A DNA stretch of 8,423 bases from Alphaproteobacteria bacterium. Its GTDB lineage: Bacteria > Pseudomonadota > Alphaproteobacteria > UBA8366 > JADFVY01. The notes beneath the pieces are model-generated. The model saw only the letters and a list, made by a program, of their open reading frames with translations, did no database searches and had not been told where the DNA came from. This document shows, in pieces, positions 1 to 5,760 of the stretch (its first letter is position 1; every line of letters starts with the position of its first letter). The translations under genes and the position numbers were made by a program. The stretch covers positions 1-8,423 of the forward strand of contig JAOUMF010000060.1 in assembly GCA_029881615.1 (NCBI GenBank), in the 5' to 3' direction.

Positions 1-213
1 AGGCATTTCATACCCGCCCAGATGCCGCGCCGACGGTGCTGTCGTCAGGATCGCGCTGACATAGGCGCCGATAGCGTAAAACCCGGCGATCCCCGCATTG
101 AAAAGCCCGGTGAAACCCCATTGTATGTTCAGGCCCAGCGCCAGAATCGCATAGATCCCGCCAGCGGTGAGCAAGGTGACTATATAGAGGAAGTTTCCAT
201 AAGCCTGTTCCAT
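1..213 (-). CDS. livM: LivM-type branched-chain amino acid ABC transporter permease (3' end outside window)
   Basis: Membrane permease subunit of a LivFGHM (HAAT) transporter, which forms the inner-membrane channel with LivH. Only the first 71 codons are in the window; the protein continues past the left edge. I read ATG at 213, giving MEQAYGNFLYIVTLLTAGG and then a hydrophobic run with the family pattern LGLNxQWGFTGLFNxGIAGFYAIGAY, typical of LivM N-terminal membrane segments. The start lies one base after the livH stop (TGA-G-ATG), so the two permeases are probably translated in series. The substrate is not shown by this fragment: Liv-type systems carry branched-chain amino acids but also urea, amides or aromatic acids. 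The family call is firm; the symbol is by family and position. Confidence 0.88.
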   Translation of the reverse strand, partial: MEQAYGNFLYIVTLLTAGGIYAILALGLNIQWGFTGLFNAGIAGFYAIGAYVSAILTTAPSARHLGGYEMP

Positions 214-214
214 C

Positions 215-1117
215 TCAGTATACCTTTCCGCGGAACAGCCCGCTGGGGCGCCAGATCAGCATGGCGACCATGATCGCAAAGGCAACGCCGGCCTTGTAAC
301 CAGGATTCAACAGCGGCGCATCGCCGATCCATGCGTAAGAGGACAATTCCTCGGCCAGACCGATCACCAGACCGCCCACCACCGCGCCATAGGGCCGGCC
401 GATGCCGCCCAGGATTGTCGCGGCGAAAACCGGCAGCAACAGCTTGAAACCCATCATGGTCTGAATATGCGTATCGAGCGCCAGCAGCGCGCCGGCGGCG
501 GCGGCCAGCGCCGCGCCGATGATCCAGGTCGCCCGGATTACCGACTCGGTATTGATGCCGGTCAACCGCGCCAGTTCGGGCGAGTCCGACATCGCCCGCA
601 TGGCCTTGCCGATCTTGGTATAGGTCAGCAGGTAATGAACGGCGAACATCAATGCCACGGCCGAAGTGACGATGATAATATGCTTGGGCGAAATGCGCAG
701 CCAATCGAACAACACCAGCGGCATCTGGATGCCGGGCATGATGGTCTTGATCTGCACGCCCCATATCAATTGCACCAGCGACCGCACCATCAGCATCATG
801 CCGAAGGACGCGATCACCAGCATGATCGTCGGGCTGGCCCGGAAAGGCTTGTAAAAACCCCGGTCGATGCCCAACGCCACCAGCACCGTCAGCCCCATGG
901 CGATCGGCATTACCGCAATGGGATGCCAACCGGTAAGCTGTACCAGCGTCCAGGCGAAATAGGCCCCCAGGGTCATGATTTCGCCATGCGCGAAGTTGGC
1001 AAAGCGCAGGATACCGAAGGTCAACGTCAGGCCAATTGCGCCCAGCGCATAGATGCTGCCCAGGACTATGCCCGGAATCAGATGGAAATTTATCAGATCG
1101 CCGACGATATCCATCAT
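215..1117 (-). CDS. livH: LivH-type branched-chain amino acid ABC transporter permease
   Basis: Second inner-membrane permease of the Liv transporter, 300 aa, the usual length for LivH. It is strongly hydrophobic with several predicted membrane helices. Family motifs are visible: the N-terminal GLTLTFGILRFANFAHGE (about residues 29-46), the cytoplasmic coupling segment IGKAMRAMSDSPELARLTGIN (about 169-189), which contacts the ATPases, and the C-terminal ILGGIGRPYGAVVGG (about 235-249). The start ATG overlaps the livF stop as ATGA (1114-1117), so it is likely coupled to livF translation; a second ATG follows at once and could also be used. The downstream livM begins one base after the stop. 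The role is membrane passage of the ligand handed over by a periplasmic binding protein, which is not in the window. Confidence 0.93.
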   Translation of the reverse strand: MMDIVGDLINFHLIPGIVLGSIYALGAIGLTLTFGILRFANFAHGEIMTLGAYFAWTLVQLTGWHPIAVMPIAMGLTVLVALGIDRGFYKPFRASPTIMLVIASFGMMLMVRSLVQLIWGVQIKTIMPGIQMPLVLFDWLRISPKHIIIVTSAVALMFAVHYLLTYTKIGKAMRAMSDSPELARLTGINTESVIRATWIIGAALAAAAGALLALDTHIQTMMGFKLLLPVFAATILGGIGRPYGAVVGGLVIGLAEELSSYAWIGDAPLLNPGYKAGVAFAIMVAMLIWRPSGLFRGKVY

Positions 1118-1863
1118 GCCGCGCCGTCCCCTGCCTTGTCCTTTGCGCCGTCCGCGGCGCCGCCCAGGAACATCACCGCGACTTCCGAATCGTCCAGCAA
1201 TTCGCGGCCCGTGCCGGTATATTTGTTGTGGCCATCCACCAGCACATAACCGCGGTCGGCGATCCGCAATGCCTGCTTGGCGTTCTGTTCGACCATCAGG
1301 ATCGGCGTGCCGGCTTCGTGCACGGTCTTGACGATCGAGAATATTTCGCCGCGGAACTTCGGCGAGAGCCCCGCCGTGGGTTCATCGAGCAGCAGAATTC
1401 GCGGTTCGAGCATCAACGCCTTGCCCATCGCGACCATTTGCCGCTGTCCACCCGACAATGTGCCGGCGGCCTGACGGCGCTTTTCCTTCAGCGGCGGGAA
1501 AAGTTCATAGATTTCGTTCAAACGCGGGGTGAAATCGTCCTCGCGGACGAAAGCGCCCATTTCCAGATTTTCCTCTACGCTGAGGCTGGGAAAAATATTG
1601 GCTGTTTGCGGCACATAGCACACGCCGTGGCGAACCACCTGTTCGGGCGGCATGTTGGTGATGTCCTCGCCATCCAGAAGGACCTGCCCGCCGGAGAGGT
1701 TCAGCAGGCCGAACACCGCCTTGATCGCCGTCGATTTGCCGGCGCCGTTGGGGCCGATAATGACAACGATTTCACCCGGATCGACGGTGATCGTAACGCC
1801 ATGCAAAATTTGCGTGTCACCATAACCGCCCACGACATTTCTAAGTTCCAGGGTCGGCATCAT
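1114..1863 (-). CDS. livF: LivF-type ABC transporter ATP-binding protein
   Basis: Cytoplasmic ATPase of the Liv transporter, 249 aa. ABC motifs in order: Walker A GPNGAGKST (37-45), Q-loop glutamine at 86 (YVPQT), signature LSGGQ (136-140), Walker B ILLLDEP (156-162). The switch position reads MVEQN, with glutamine at 193 where most ABC ATPases have histidine; this is normal for LivF and separates it from the LivG copy next door. The C-terminus carries an alanine/glycine-rich tail of about 15 residues after MFLGG. The ATG overlaps the livG stop as ATGA, and GGAGG lies a few bases upstream inside livG; it could serve either of two adjacent ATG codons. It pairs with LivG to power LivH/LivM. Confidence 0.94.
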   Translation of the reverse strand: MMPTLELRNVVGGYGDTQILHGVTITVDPGEIVVIIGPNGAGKSTAIKAVFGLLNLSGGQVLLDGEDITNMPPEQVVRHGVCYVPQTANIFPSLSVEENLEMGAFVREDDFTPRLNEIYELFPPLKEKRRQAAGTLSGGQRQMVAMGKALMLEPRILLLDEPTAGLSPKFRGEIFSIVKTVHEAGTPILMVEQNAKQALRIADRGYVLVDGHNKYTGTGRELLDDSEVAVMFLGGAADGAKDKAGDGAA

Positions 1864-2624
1864 TCGTCCTCCCCGCCGCCAAGATAGGCGTCCAGAACTT
1901 CCGGATTACGCCGAACATCCTCCATCTTGCCCTGGGTCAGCACCGACCCCTCGGCCAGCACGATAACCGGGTCGCAAAGGCTGGAAATCAGGTCCATGTC
2001 ATGCTCGATCAGGCAAAAGGTGTAGCCGCGCTCGCGGTGCAGGGCGGAAATCATGTCGCGGATTTTCAGCAACAGCGTCGGATTGACGCCGGCCCCCGGC
2101 TCGTCCAGCAGCACCAGCCTGGCATCGGTCATCATGGTGCGGCCCAATTCAAGCAGCTTTTTCTGGCCGCCCGAAAGATTGCCCGCCAGTTCGTCACGCA
2201 AATGCGAAATGGAAAGAAACTCCAGGGCATCCTCGGCGCGCCGGCGAACTTCGACCTCGCTGGCGAGAACCTTGGCCCGCGCGATCCAGTTCGTAAGCAG
2301 ACGCTCGCCCGGCTGTTCGGGCGGCACGACCATCAGATTTTCCAGCACCGTCATCTGCCCGAATTCATGGGGGATCTGAAAGGTGCGGACGATGCCCTTA
2401 TGGAACAGCTTGTAGGCGGGCAGACCGGCGATATCCTCGCCCTCGAAGATAATGCGACCCGATGTGGGCTTCAGTTCGCCGACAATCATGTTGAAAGTGG
2501 TGGTCTTGCCGGCGCCGTTTGGGCCGATCAGGCCGGTGATGGTGCCTTCTTCGATCTCGAAACTGCACTCGCGCACGGCATGCAGGCCACCAAAATACAT
2601 GTTGAGGTTTTCAACTTTGAGCAC
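1860..2624 (-). CDS. livG: LivG-type ABC transporter ATP-binding protein
   Basis: First gene of the visible liv operon; 254 aa cytoplasmic ATPase. Motifs: Walker A GPNGAGKT (34-41), Q-loop glutamine at 83 in the LivG-typical RTFQIPHEF segment, signature LSGGQ (150-154), Walker B LVLLDEP (170-176) and switch histidine at 208 (LIEHDMD). The insertion between Q-loop and signature is longer than in LivF, as expected for LivG. The start is GTG at 2624, preceded by GGAG with a 5-nt gap; a nearby upstream ATG (about 2646) is out of frame. The stop overlaps livF. A TATAAT box and a hairpin lie between this gene and the upstream tRNA-Leu, so it may have its own promoter there. Confidence 0.94.
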   Translation of the reverse strand: MLKVENLNMYFGGLHAVRECSFEIEEGTITGLIGPNGAGKTTTFNMIVGELKPTSGRIIFEGEDIAGLPAYKLFHKGIVRTFQIPHEFGQMTVLENLMVVPPEQPGERLLTNWIARAKVLASEVEVRRRAEDALEFLSISHLRDELAGNLSGGQKKLLELGRTMMTDARLVLLDEPGAGVNPTLLLKIRDMISALHRERGYTFCLIEHDMDLISSLCDPVIVLAEGSVLTQGKMEDVRRNPEVLDAYLGGGEDE

Positions 2625-2672
2625 GGTGGCTCCAACTCCCCGTCATGGTCCGGCTCTGCCGGTTATTGCACA

Positions 2673-2692
2673 GGCGCCCGAGGGCGGGCGCC
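2673..2692. repeat. GC hairpin in the livG leader
   Basis: Perfect 7-bp inverted repeat, GGCGCCC (2673-2679) and GGGCGCC (2686-2692), with a 6-nt loop. It has no T-run on the minus-strand side, so it does not look like a plain terminator for the tRNA. If transcription starts just after the TATAAT box at 2702-2707, this hairpin would sit at the 5' end of the livG mRNA, where it could stabilise the message. A smaller stem, CCGGC/GCCGG at 2650-2662, follows. Confidence 0.5.
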
Positions 2693-2701
2693 CATGGCGT
2701 T

Positions 2702-2707
2702 ATTATA
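2702..2707 (-). promoter_or_regulatory. Candidate -10 box for the liv operon
   Basis: A perfect TATAAT on the minus strand lies 10 bases past the tRNA-Leu CCA end and about 80 bases before the livG start. I find no good -35 hexamer 16-18 bases upstream, because that stretch falls inside the tRNA acceptor region. It may therefore be a weak or activator-dependent promoter, or simply part of the AT-rich spacer behind the tRNA. Confidence 0.35.
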
Positions 2708-2716
2708 AAAAGTAAA

Positions 2717-2803
2717 TGGTGCCCCCAGGGAGACTCGAACTCCCACGTCCGTAAGGACAACAGATTTTGAGTCTGCCGCGTCTACCGGTTCCGCCACAGG
2801 GGC
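2717..2803 (-). tRNA. tRNA-Leu (anticodon CAA)
   Basis: An 87-nt type II tRNA read on the minus strand. The acceptor arm is GCCCCTG paired with TGGGGGC (with G-U pairs), then discriminator A and an encoded CCA (2719-2717). The anticodon stem GCAGA/TCTGT encloses the loop CTCAAAA, so the anticodon is CAA, which reads UUG leucine codons. A long variable arm (TTGTCCTTACGGACG region) and the T-loop TTCGAGT are clear; both fit leucine tRNAs. No selenocysteine or serine identity features are apparent. A well-spaced promoter lies just upstream. It is followed 92 bases later by livG on the same strand. Confidence 0.96.
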
Positions 2804-2823
2804 ACAAATATGTATCGAGGCGC

Positions 2824-2851
2824 ATAATAGCCATCGAAAACGGCTGGTCAA
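2824..2851 (-). promoter_or_regulatory. Sigma-70-type promoter of tRNA-Leu
   Basis: On the minus strand, TTGACC (2851-2846) and TATTAT (2829-2824) are separated by 16 bases. This places the transcription start about 14 bases before the mature tRNA 5' end at 2803, a normal geometry for a tRNA gene. The -35 matches five of six consensus bases and the -10 four or five, depending on the reference hexamer. Confidence 0.6.
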
Positions 2852-2917
2852 TGGCGTTCCAATCGAAAGACGTAACCGCTATGCTCGCGCCCAACGCCCA
2901 ACCGATTCGAGGATTCG

Positions 2918-3508
2918 ATGAAATCACCGCTGAGACCACTATACGATTGGACCATGGCAAAGGCGGCGGATCGCCGGGCACTGCACTGGCTGGCCGGAAT
3001 TTCATTCGTGGAAAGCTCGTTTTTCCCGATCCCTCCGGACATCATGCTGATCCCCATGGTGCTCGCCGAACGCGGCCGGGCCTGGCTGATCGCCGGGGCT
3101 TGCACGGTAGCTTCGGTCGCCGGCGGATTCCTGGGATATGTCATCGGCTACTTCCTGTTCGAGACGATCGGGCAGCCGATCATCGATTTTTACGGGCTGC
3201 AGGCCGCCTTTGGAAAATTTCAGGGCGCTTACGTGGAATATGGCGCCTGGATCGTATTCGGCTTCGGACTGACACCGCTGCCCTACAAGGTCATCACCAT
3301 CGCCAGTGGGGTTGCCGCATTGAACCCCGTCGTCTTCGGGCTGGCATCCCTGGCAAGCCGGGGCTTGCGATTTTTTCTCGAGGCCGCCCTGTTATATTGG
3401 GCCGGACCGCCGGTGCGCGAATTCATCGAAACAAAGCTTGAGTTGGTGACGCTGGCCGCCTTCGTGTTATTGTTCGGCGGATTTATTGCCTTGAAATATT
3501 TATTCTAG
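2918..3508 (+). CDS. YqaA/DedA-like (SNARE-associated/VTT domain) inner-membrane protein
   Basis: 196-aa polytopic membrane protein of the YqaA branch of the DedA/VTT superfamily. Diagnostic stretches are FVESSFFPIPPDIMLIP (30-46), a re-entrant acidic/proline motif; GLTPLPYKVITIASG (117-131); and ASRGLRFFLEA (146-156), where the conserved arginines lie. About four to five hydrophobic segments are visible, ending in a C-terminal helix. DedA relatives include undecaprenyl-phosphate and phospholipid flippases needed for envelope homeostasis; YqaA itself is poorly characterised, so a lipid transport role is inference. The ATG at 2918 is supported by GAGG about 5 bases upstream; an internal ATG at 2954 is less likely. 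It is the first gene of a plus-strand group with dsbB (18-nt gap) and coq7. Confidence 0.85.
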   Translation: MKSPLRPLYDWTMAKAADRRALHWLAGISFVESSFFPIPPDIMLIPMVLAERGRAWLIAGACTVASVAGGFLGYVIGYFLFETIGQPIIDFYGLQAAFGKFQGAYVEYGAWIVFGFGLTPLPYKVITIASGVAALNPVVFGLASLASRGLRFFLEAALLYWAGPPVREFIETKLELVTLAAFVLLFGGFIALKYLF

Positions 3509-3526
3509 AAAACAGGAACGGCTTGC

Positions 3527-4003
3527 ATGCGCACATCCCCCAACACCATCCCCGGCTTTATCCTGCTGGTGACCGTGGCGATTCTGTCGTCCGCCTATAG
3601 CGCCCAGTATATTGGTGGCCTGCGCCCCTGCATTCTGTGCCTGTACGAGCGGGTTCCCTGGATCGTCACCGGCGCGCTGATGCTGGTGACCATATTGATG
3701 CAGTTTTCCGGCCCGGCGCGACGCGGCATCCTGCTGTTCGCCGGCCTGCTGATGCTGGCCGGGGCCGCGTTGGGTGGCTACCATGTCGGGGTCGAGCAGG
3801 AAATATTCCAGCCGCCGACCACCTGTAGCGCAACCAGCACGCCGAGCACGCTGAATGAATTGAAGGCCTTGCTGGAAAGCACCATGCCGCCCCGCTGCGA
3901 CGAAATATCCTGGGAGCTGTTCGGCATTTCGCTGGCCGGCTACAACGCGATCGCCAGCCTGATCGTCGGTCTGGTGGCGCTGTTCGGCAGGAAGTCCCGG
4001 TGA
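3527..4003 (+). CDS. dsbB: Disulfide bond formation protein B
   Basis: Inner-membrane thiol oxidase, 158 aa, that reoxidises DsbA-type proteins and passes electrons to ubiquinone. Four hydrophobic segments fit the DsbB topology. The first periplasmic loop carries the CxxC pair C35-C38 in PCILCLYER, followed by an arginine near the quinone site (R42). The second loop carries C100 and C124, the DsbB equivalents of the cysteines that attack the DsbA disulfide, then SWELFGISLAGYN before the last helix. All four essential cysteines are present, so it should be active. AGGAA lies 8 bases before the ATG. Its last codons overlap coq7 as GTGA, coupling disulfide oxidation to ubiquinone synthesis. No dsbA is in view. 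Confidence 0.92.
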   Translation: MRTSPNTIPGFILLVTVAILSSAYSAQYIGGLRPCILCLYERVPWIVTGALMLVTILMQFSGPARRGILLFAGLLMLAGAALGGYHVGVEQEIFQPPTTCSATSTPSTLNELKALLESTMPPRCDEISWELFGISLAGYNAIASLIVGLVALFGRKSR

Positions 4004-4581
4004 CCCCGAAAAGCAAAAGCGATACGCGGCACGGTCCGCGCTGGATTCCCGGCGACCCGCGCGGCAAATCGCTGGTCGACGGCATCGTCCGGGTCGATCA
4101 TGCCGGGGAATACGGCGCGACCCGCATCTATGCCGGCCAGATCGCCGTTCTGGGCGACCGGCATCGCGCGGCGCCCGAACTGCGCCATATGCTGGCGCAG
4201 GAACAGGAGCATCTGAAAACCTTTGAAAAGATGATCGTCGCGCGCCGGGTACGGCCCACCGCGCTAACCCCCTTGTGGCATGTGGCGGGTTTCGCGCTGG
4301 GCGCGGTTACCGCGGCGATGGGCGAAAAAGCCGCGATGGCCTGCACCGTCGCCATCGAAGAAGCGATCGATGAACATTACGCGGCCCAGGCCCAGGCGCT
4401 GGAAAGCCTGCCCGAGGAAGCCGAACTGAAATCCGTCGTCGAGAAATTCCGCGAGGAAGAGCTGGAGCACCGGGACACCGCCCTGGCCAATGGCGCCGAA
4501 CAGGCCCTTGGCTATCCGGTGCTGTCGGCGGCCATCAAGGCTGGGTCGCGACTGGCCATCTGGTTATCGCAAAGGGTCTGA
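4000..4581 (+). CDS. coq7: Demethoxyubiquinone hydroxylase (Coq7 family)
   Basis: 193-aa ferritin-like di-iron monooxygenase that hydroxylates the demethoxyubiquinone ring in a late, oxygen-requiring step of ubiquinone synthesis at the inner membrane. Predicted iron ligands are E37 (DHAGEYGA), E68 and H71 (EQEH), E120 or E121 (AIEEAIDEH), and E154 with H157 (ELEH). Spacings match the Coq7 family, and the central hydrophobic WHVAGFALGAVTAAMG segment is present. The start is GTG at 4000, overlapping the dsbB stop as GTGA, with AGGAAG 5 bases upstream inside dsbB. It lies last in the YqaA-dsbB-coq7 group; the stop is only two bases from the end of the oppositely oriented HNH gene, with no terminator between them. 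Confidence 0.95.
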   Translation: MTPKSKSDTRHGPRWIPGDPRGKSLVDGIVRVDHAGEYGATRIYAGQIAVLGDRHRAAPELRHMLAQEQEHLKTFEKMIVARRVRPTALTPLWHVAGFALGAVTAAMGEKAAMACTVAIEEAIDEHYAAQAQALESLPEEAELKSVVEKFREEELEHRDTALANGAEQALGYPVLSAAIKAGSRLAIWLSQRV

Positions 4582-4583
4582 TT

Positions 4584-5147
4584 TCAGCCGGCTTCGAGTT
4601 CCGAATCCCAATACAGAAAGTCATTCCAGGATTCATGCAGGAAGTTGGGCGGAAATCCGCGCCCATGATCCTGCAATTCCCAGGTCGTGGGGCGGTGCGG
4701 CTCGCGCCGCAAGACCAGGCCTGAATGCTTCAGAAGCCGGCTGCCCTTGCGCAGATTGCAGGGGCCGCAGGCGGCAACGACATTCTCCCAACTCGTGCGA
4801 CCGCCACGCGAACGCGGCACCACATGATCGAAAGTCAGGTCATGGGCGGGCGAGGGCTGGCCGCAATATTGACAGGTGAAGCGGTCACGCAAAAATACAT
4901 TGAACCGCGTGAAGGCCGCCGTACGCTTGGTGGGCACATATTCCTTCAGCGAGATCACGCTGGGCAGGCGCATTTCCAGCGAGGGCGAATGCACATGCGT
5001 GTCATATTCGGAAACGATATTGACGCGATCCAGGACGACGGCCTTGACGGCTTCCTGCCAGGGCCACAAAGACAAAGGGAAATAGCTGAGCGGCCGAAAA
5101 TCGGCGTTCAGAACCAGGGCCGGGCAGTTTTGCGGGTCTGCGTCCAT
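4584..5147 (-). CDS. HNH endonuclease-fold protein
   Basis: 187-aa protein with a clear HNH/zinc-finger nuclease domain. The core runs from about 88 to 135: RFTCQYCG (C92, C95), DHVVPRSRGG (D107, H108), WENVVAACGPCN (N122, C127, C130, N131) and RKG. The four cysteines would bind zinc; H108 with N122 and N131 forms the metal-dependent cleavage site. The N-terminal 85 residues (starting near ALVLNADFRPLSYFPLSLW) match the stand-alone HNH proteins common in alphaproteobacteria and some other bacteria. Its cellular target is not known to me. There is no methyltransferase, toxin or phage gene beside it, so it is not obviously restriction or phage related. The ATG at 5147 has only a weak GAGA upstream. 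It ends tail to tail with coq7. Confidence 0.88.
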   Translation of the reverse strand: MDADPQNCPALVLNADFRPLSYFPLSLWPWQEAVKAVVLDRVNIVSEYDTHVHSPSLEMRLPSVISLKEYVPTKRTAAFTRFNVFLRDRFTCQYCGQPSPAHDLTFDHVVPRSRGGRTSWENVVAACGPCNLRKGSRLLKHSGLVLRREPHRPTTWELQDHGRGFPPNFLHESWNDFLYWDSELEAG

Positions 5148-5173
5148 AACTTGTCTCGGTCAGGCTACAAAGT

Positions 5174-5190
5174 GGGGGGCGAAGTCCCCC
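5174..5190. repeat. Short GC hairpin upstream of the HNH gene
   Basis: GGGGGGC (5174-5180) pairs with GTCCCCC (5184-5190), including one G-T pair, around a three-base loop. It lies in the leader of the HNH gene on the minus strand. No T-run follows on either strand, so it is not a convincing terminator; a messenger leader structure is possible. Confidence 0.4.
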
Positions 5191-5203
5191 TTCCCATCCG
5201 ACC

Positions 5204-5232
5204 TAGATACCCGAATCCCCATAAAGTTACAA
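5204..5232 (-). promoter_or_regulatory. Weak candidate promoter for the HNH gene
   Basis: On the minus strand, TTGTAA (5232-5227) and TATCTA (5209-5204) are 17 bases apart, upstream of the ATG at 5147. The hexamers match consensus at four and three positions, so this is suggestive only. Confidence 0.25.
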
Positions 5233-5234
5233 GA

Positions 5235-5263
5235 TGTTGGGGTTGAAAGGATTTGAACTTCAG
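5235..5263 (-). pseudogene. Possible degenerate tRNA 3' end (T-arm and acceptor relic)
   Basis: Read on the minus strand, this stretch contains GTTCAAATCC, an exact match to the T-loop consensus GTTCRANNCC, followed by TTTCAACCCCAACA, which resembles an acceptor 3' strand with a CCA-like end. The T-stem would pair well (GAAGG/CCTTT) only if one G is restored; as it stands the pairing is poor. No D-arm or anticodon arm is found upstream. It could be a relic of a lost tRNA or of an integration site, or chance. Confidence 0.25.
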
Positions 5264-5332
5264 CATCATGGGCGGCGCACCATAGACGGCGGCAGGCGAA
5301 TATAAGAGAATTCGACATGAAAAAACGTCGGC

Positions 5333-5339
5333 AAGGTGG
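5333..5339 (+). promoter_or_regulatory. Ribosome binding site deciding the start at 5345
   Basis: AAGGTGG lies 5 bases before the ATG at 5345. The alternative in-frame GTG at 5336 lies within this site and has no purine-rich site of its own, so the ATG is the likely start. Confidence 0.65.
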
Positions 5340-5344
5340 ATTCG

Positions 5345-5725
5345 ATGAACATTGACAGTCCAGACAGCACGGTGGCGTCAAACATCCGTAACGGGATCAT
5401 CGGTTACTGGGAAATGTTGGCCAACCGGGATGAAGTGCTAGGCTACAGGGACAAAGCCCCGGCTTACGTCAATATACTGGCGGAACTTTTCAACCAGTGG
5501 GAAGACTGGTTCCTGCCATCCGGGCCGCTGAAAATGAGAGAAACCTACGCCGACCCGGTCTACACGGAAGAGGAACGCGCCGCCATGCTGGCGTTCCATG
5601 AGATATTGGAGCAAGTCGCGGACGCGACGACCACGGACGATCTCGACAAGTTCCTCGATTCGCCGCAATGGCTCGTGCTGTCCGCGGCTGCGGCGGAAGG
5701 TTTGGGAGTATTTAAAAAACGGTGA
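5345..5725 (+). CDS. Small acidic protein of unknown function
   Basis: 126-aa protein that I do not recognise. It has no signal peptide, no membrane segment and no cysteine, and is acidic overall, rich in tryptophan and aromatic residues in its first half (GYWEML, NQWEDWFLPSG), then helical-looking (TEEERAAMLAFHEILEQVAD) with a short basic end. The coding case rests on an uninterrupted frame, a good ribosome binding site (AAGGTGG) 5 bases before the ATG, and GC-rich third positions like its neighbours. It is a single gene between divergent and convergent neighbours, so context gives no job. A cytoplasmic, all-helical soluble protein is the most that can be inferred. Confidence 0.7.
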   Translation: MNIDSPDSTVASNIRNGIIGYWEMLANRDEVLGYRDKAPAYVNILAELFNQWEDWFLPSGPLKMRETYADPVYTEEERAAMLAFHEILEQVADATTTDDLDKFLDSPQWLVLSAAAAEGLGVFKKR

Positions 5726-5760
5726 CATCCACTAAGCCGCGCAGCCCCCCCGGTGAAGGG

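Noticed and set aside
467..1249. Long plus-strand open frame opposite livH
   Set aside because: It is a GC-rich antisense shadow of livH and livF, low in complexity and rich in H, R and Q, with no ribosome site. The minus-strand frames carry the family motifs.
1036..1887. Long plus-strand open frame (283 codons) opposite livF
   Set aside because: Antisense shadow; the minus-strand frame contains every ABC ATPase motif.
2625..2700. Leucine attenuator leader peptide before livG
   Set aside because: A ten-codon frame (MGARPRAPVQ) runs through the hairpin, but it contains no Leu, Ile or Val codons, lacks a ribosome site, and no terminator with a T-run follows.
2663..2851. Minus-strand 62-codon frame across tRNA-Leu
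   Set aside because: It is simply the translated tRNA (EPVDAADSKSVVLTDVGVRV), a common false gene call.
2857..2885. Promoter for the YqaA-dsbB-coq7 operon (TTCCAA and TATGCT, 17-base spacing)
   Set aside because: The -35 matches consensus poorly; spacing alone is not enough support to list it as a feature.
4584..5147. HNH gene as part of a restriction, toxin or phage system
   Set aside because: No methyltransferase, immunity gene, terminase or integrase is beside it, and it sits among housekeeping genes with matching base composition.
5160..5381. Minus-strand 73-codon frame upstream of the HNH gene
   Set aside because: No ribosome site, odd composition, and it crosses the tRNA-like stretch and overlaps the start of the 5345 gene.
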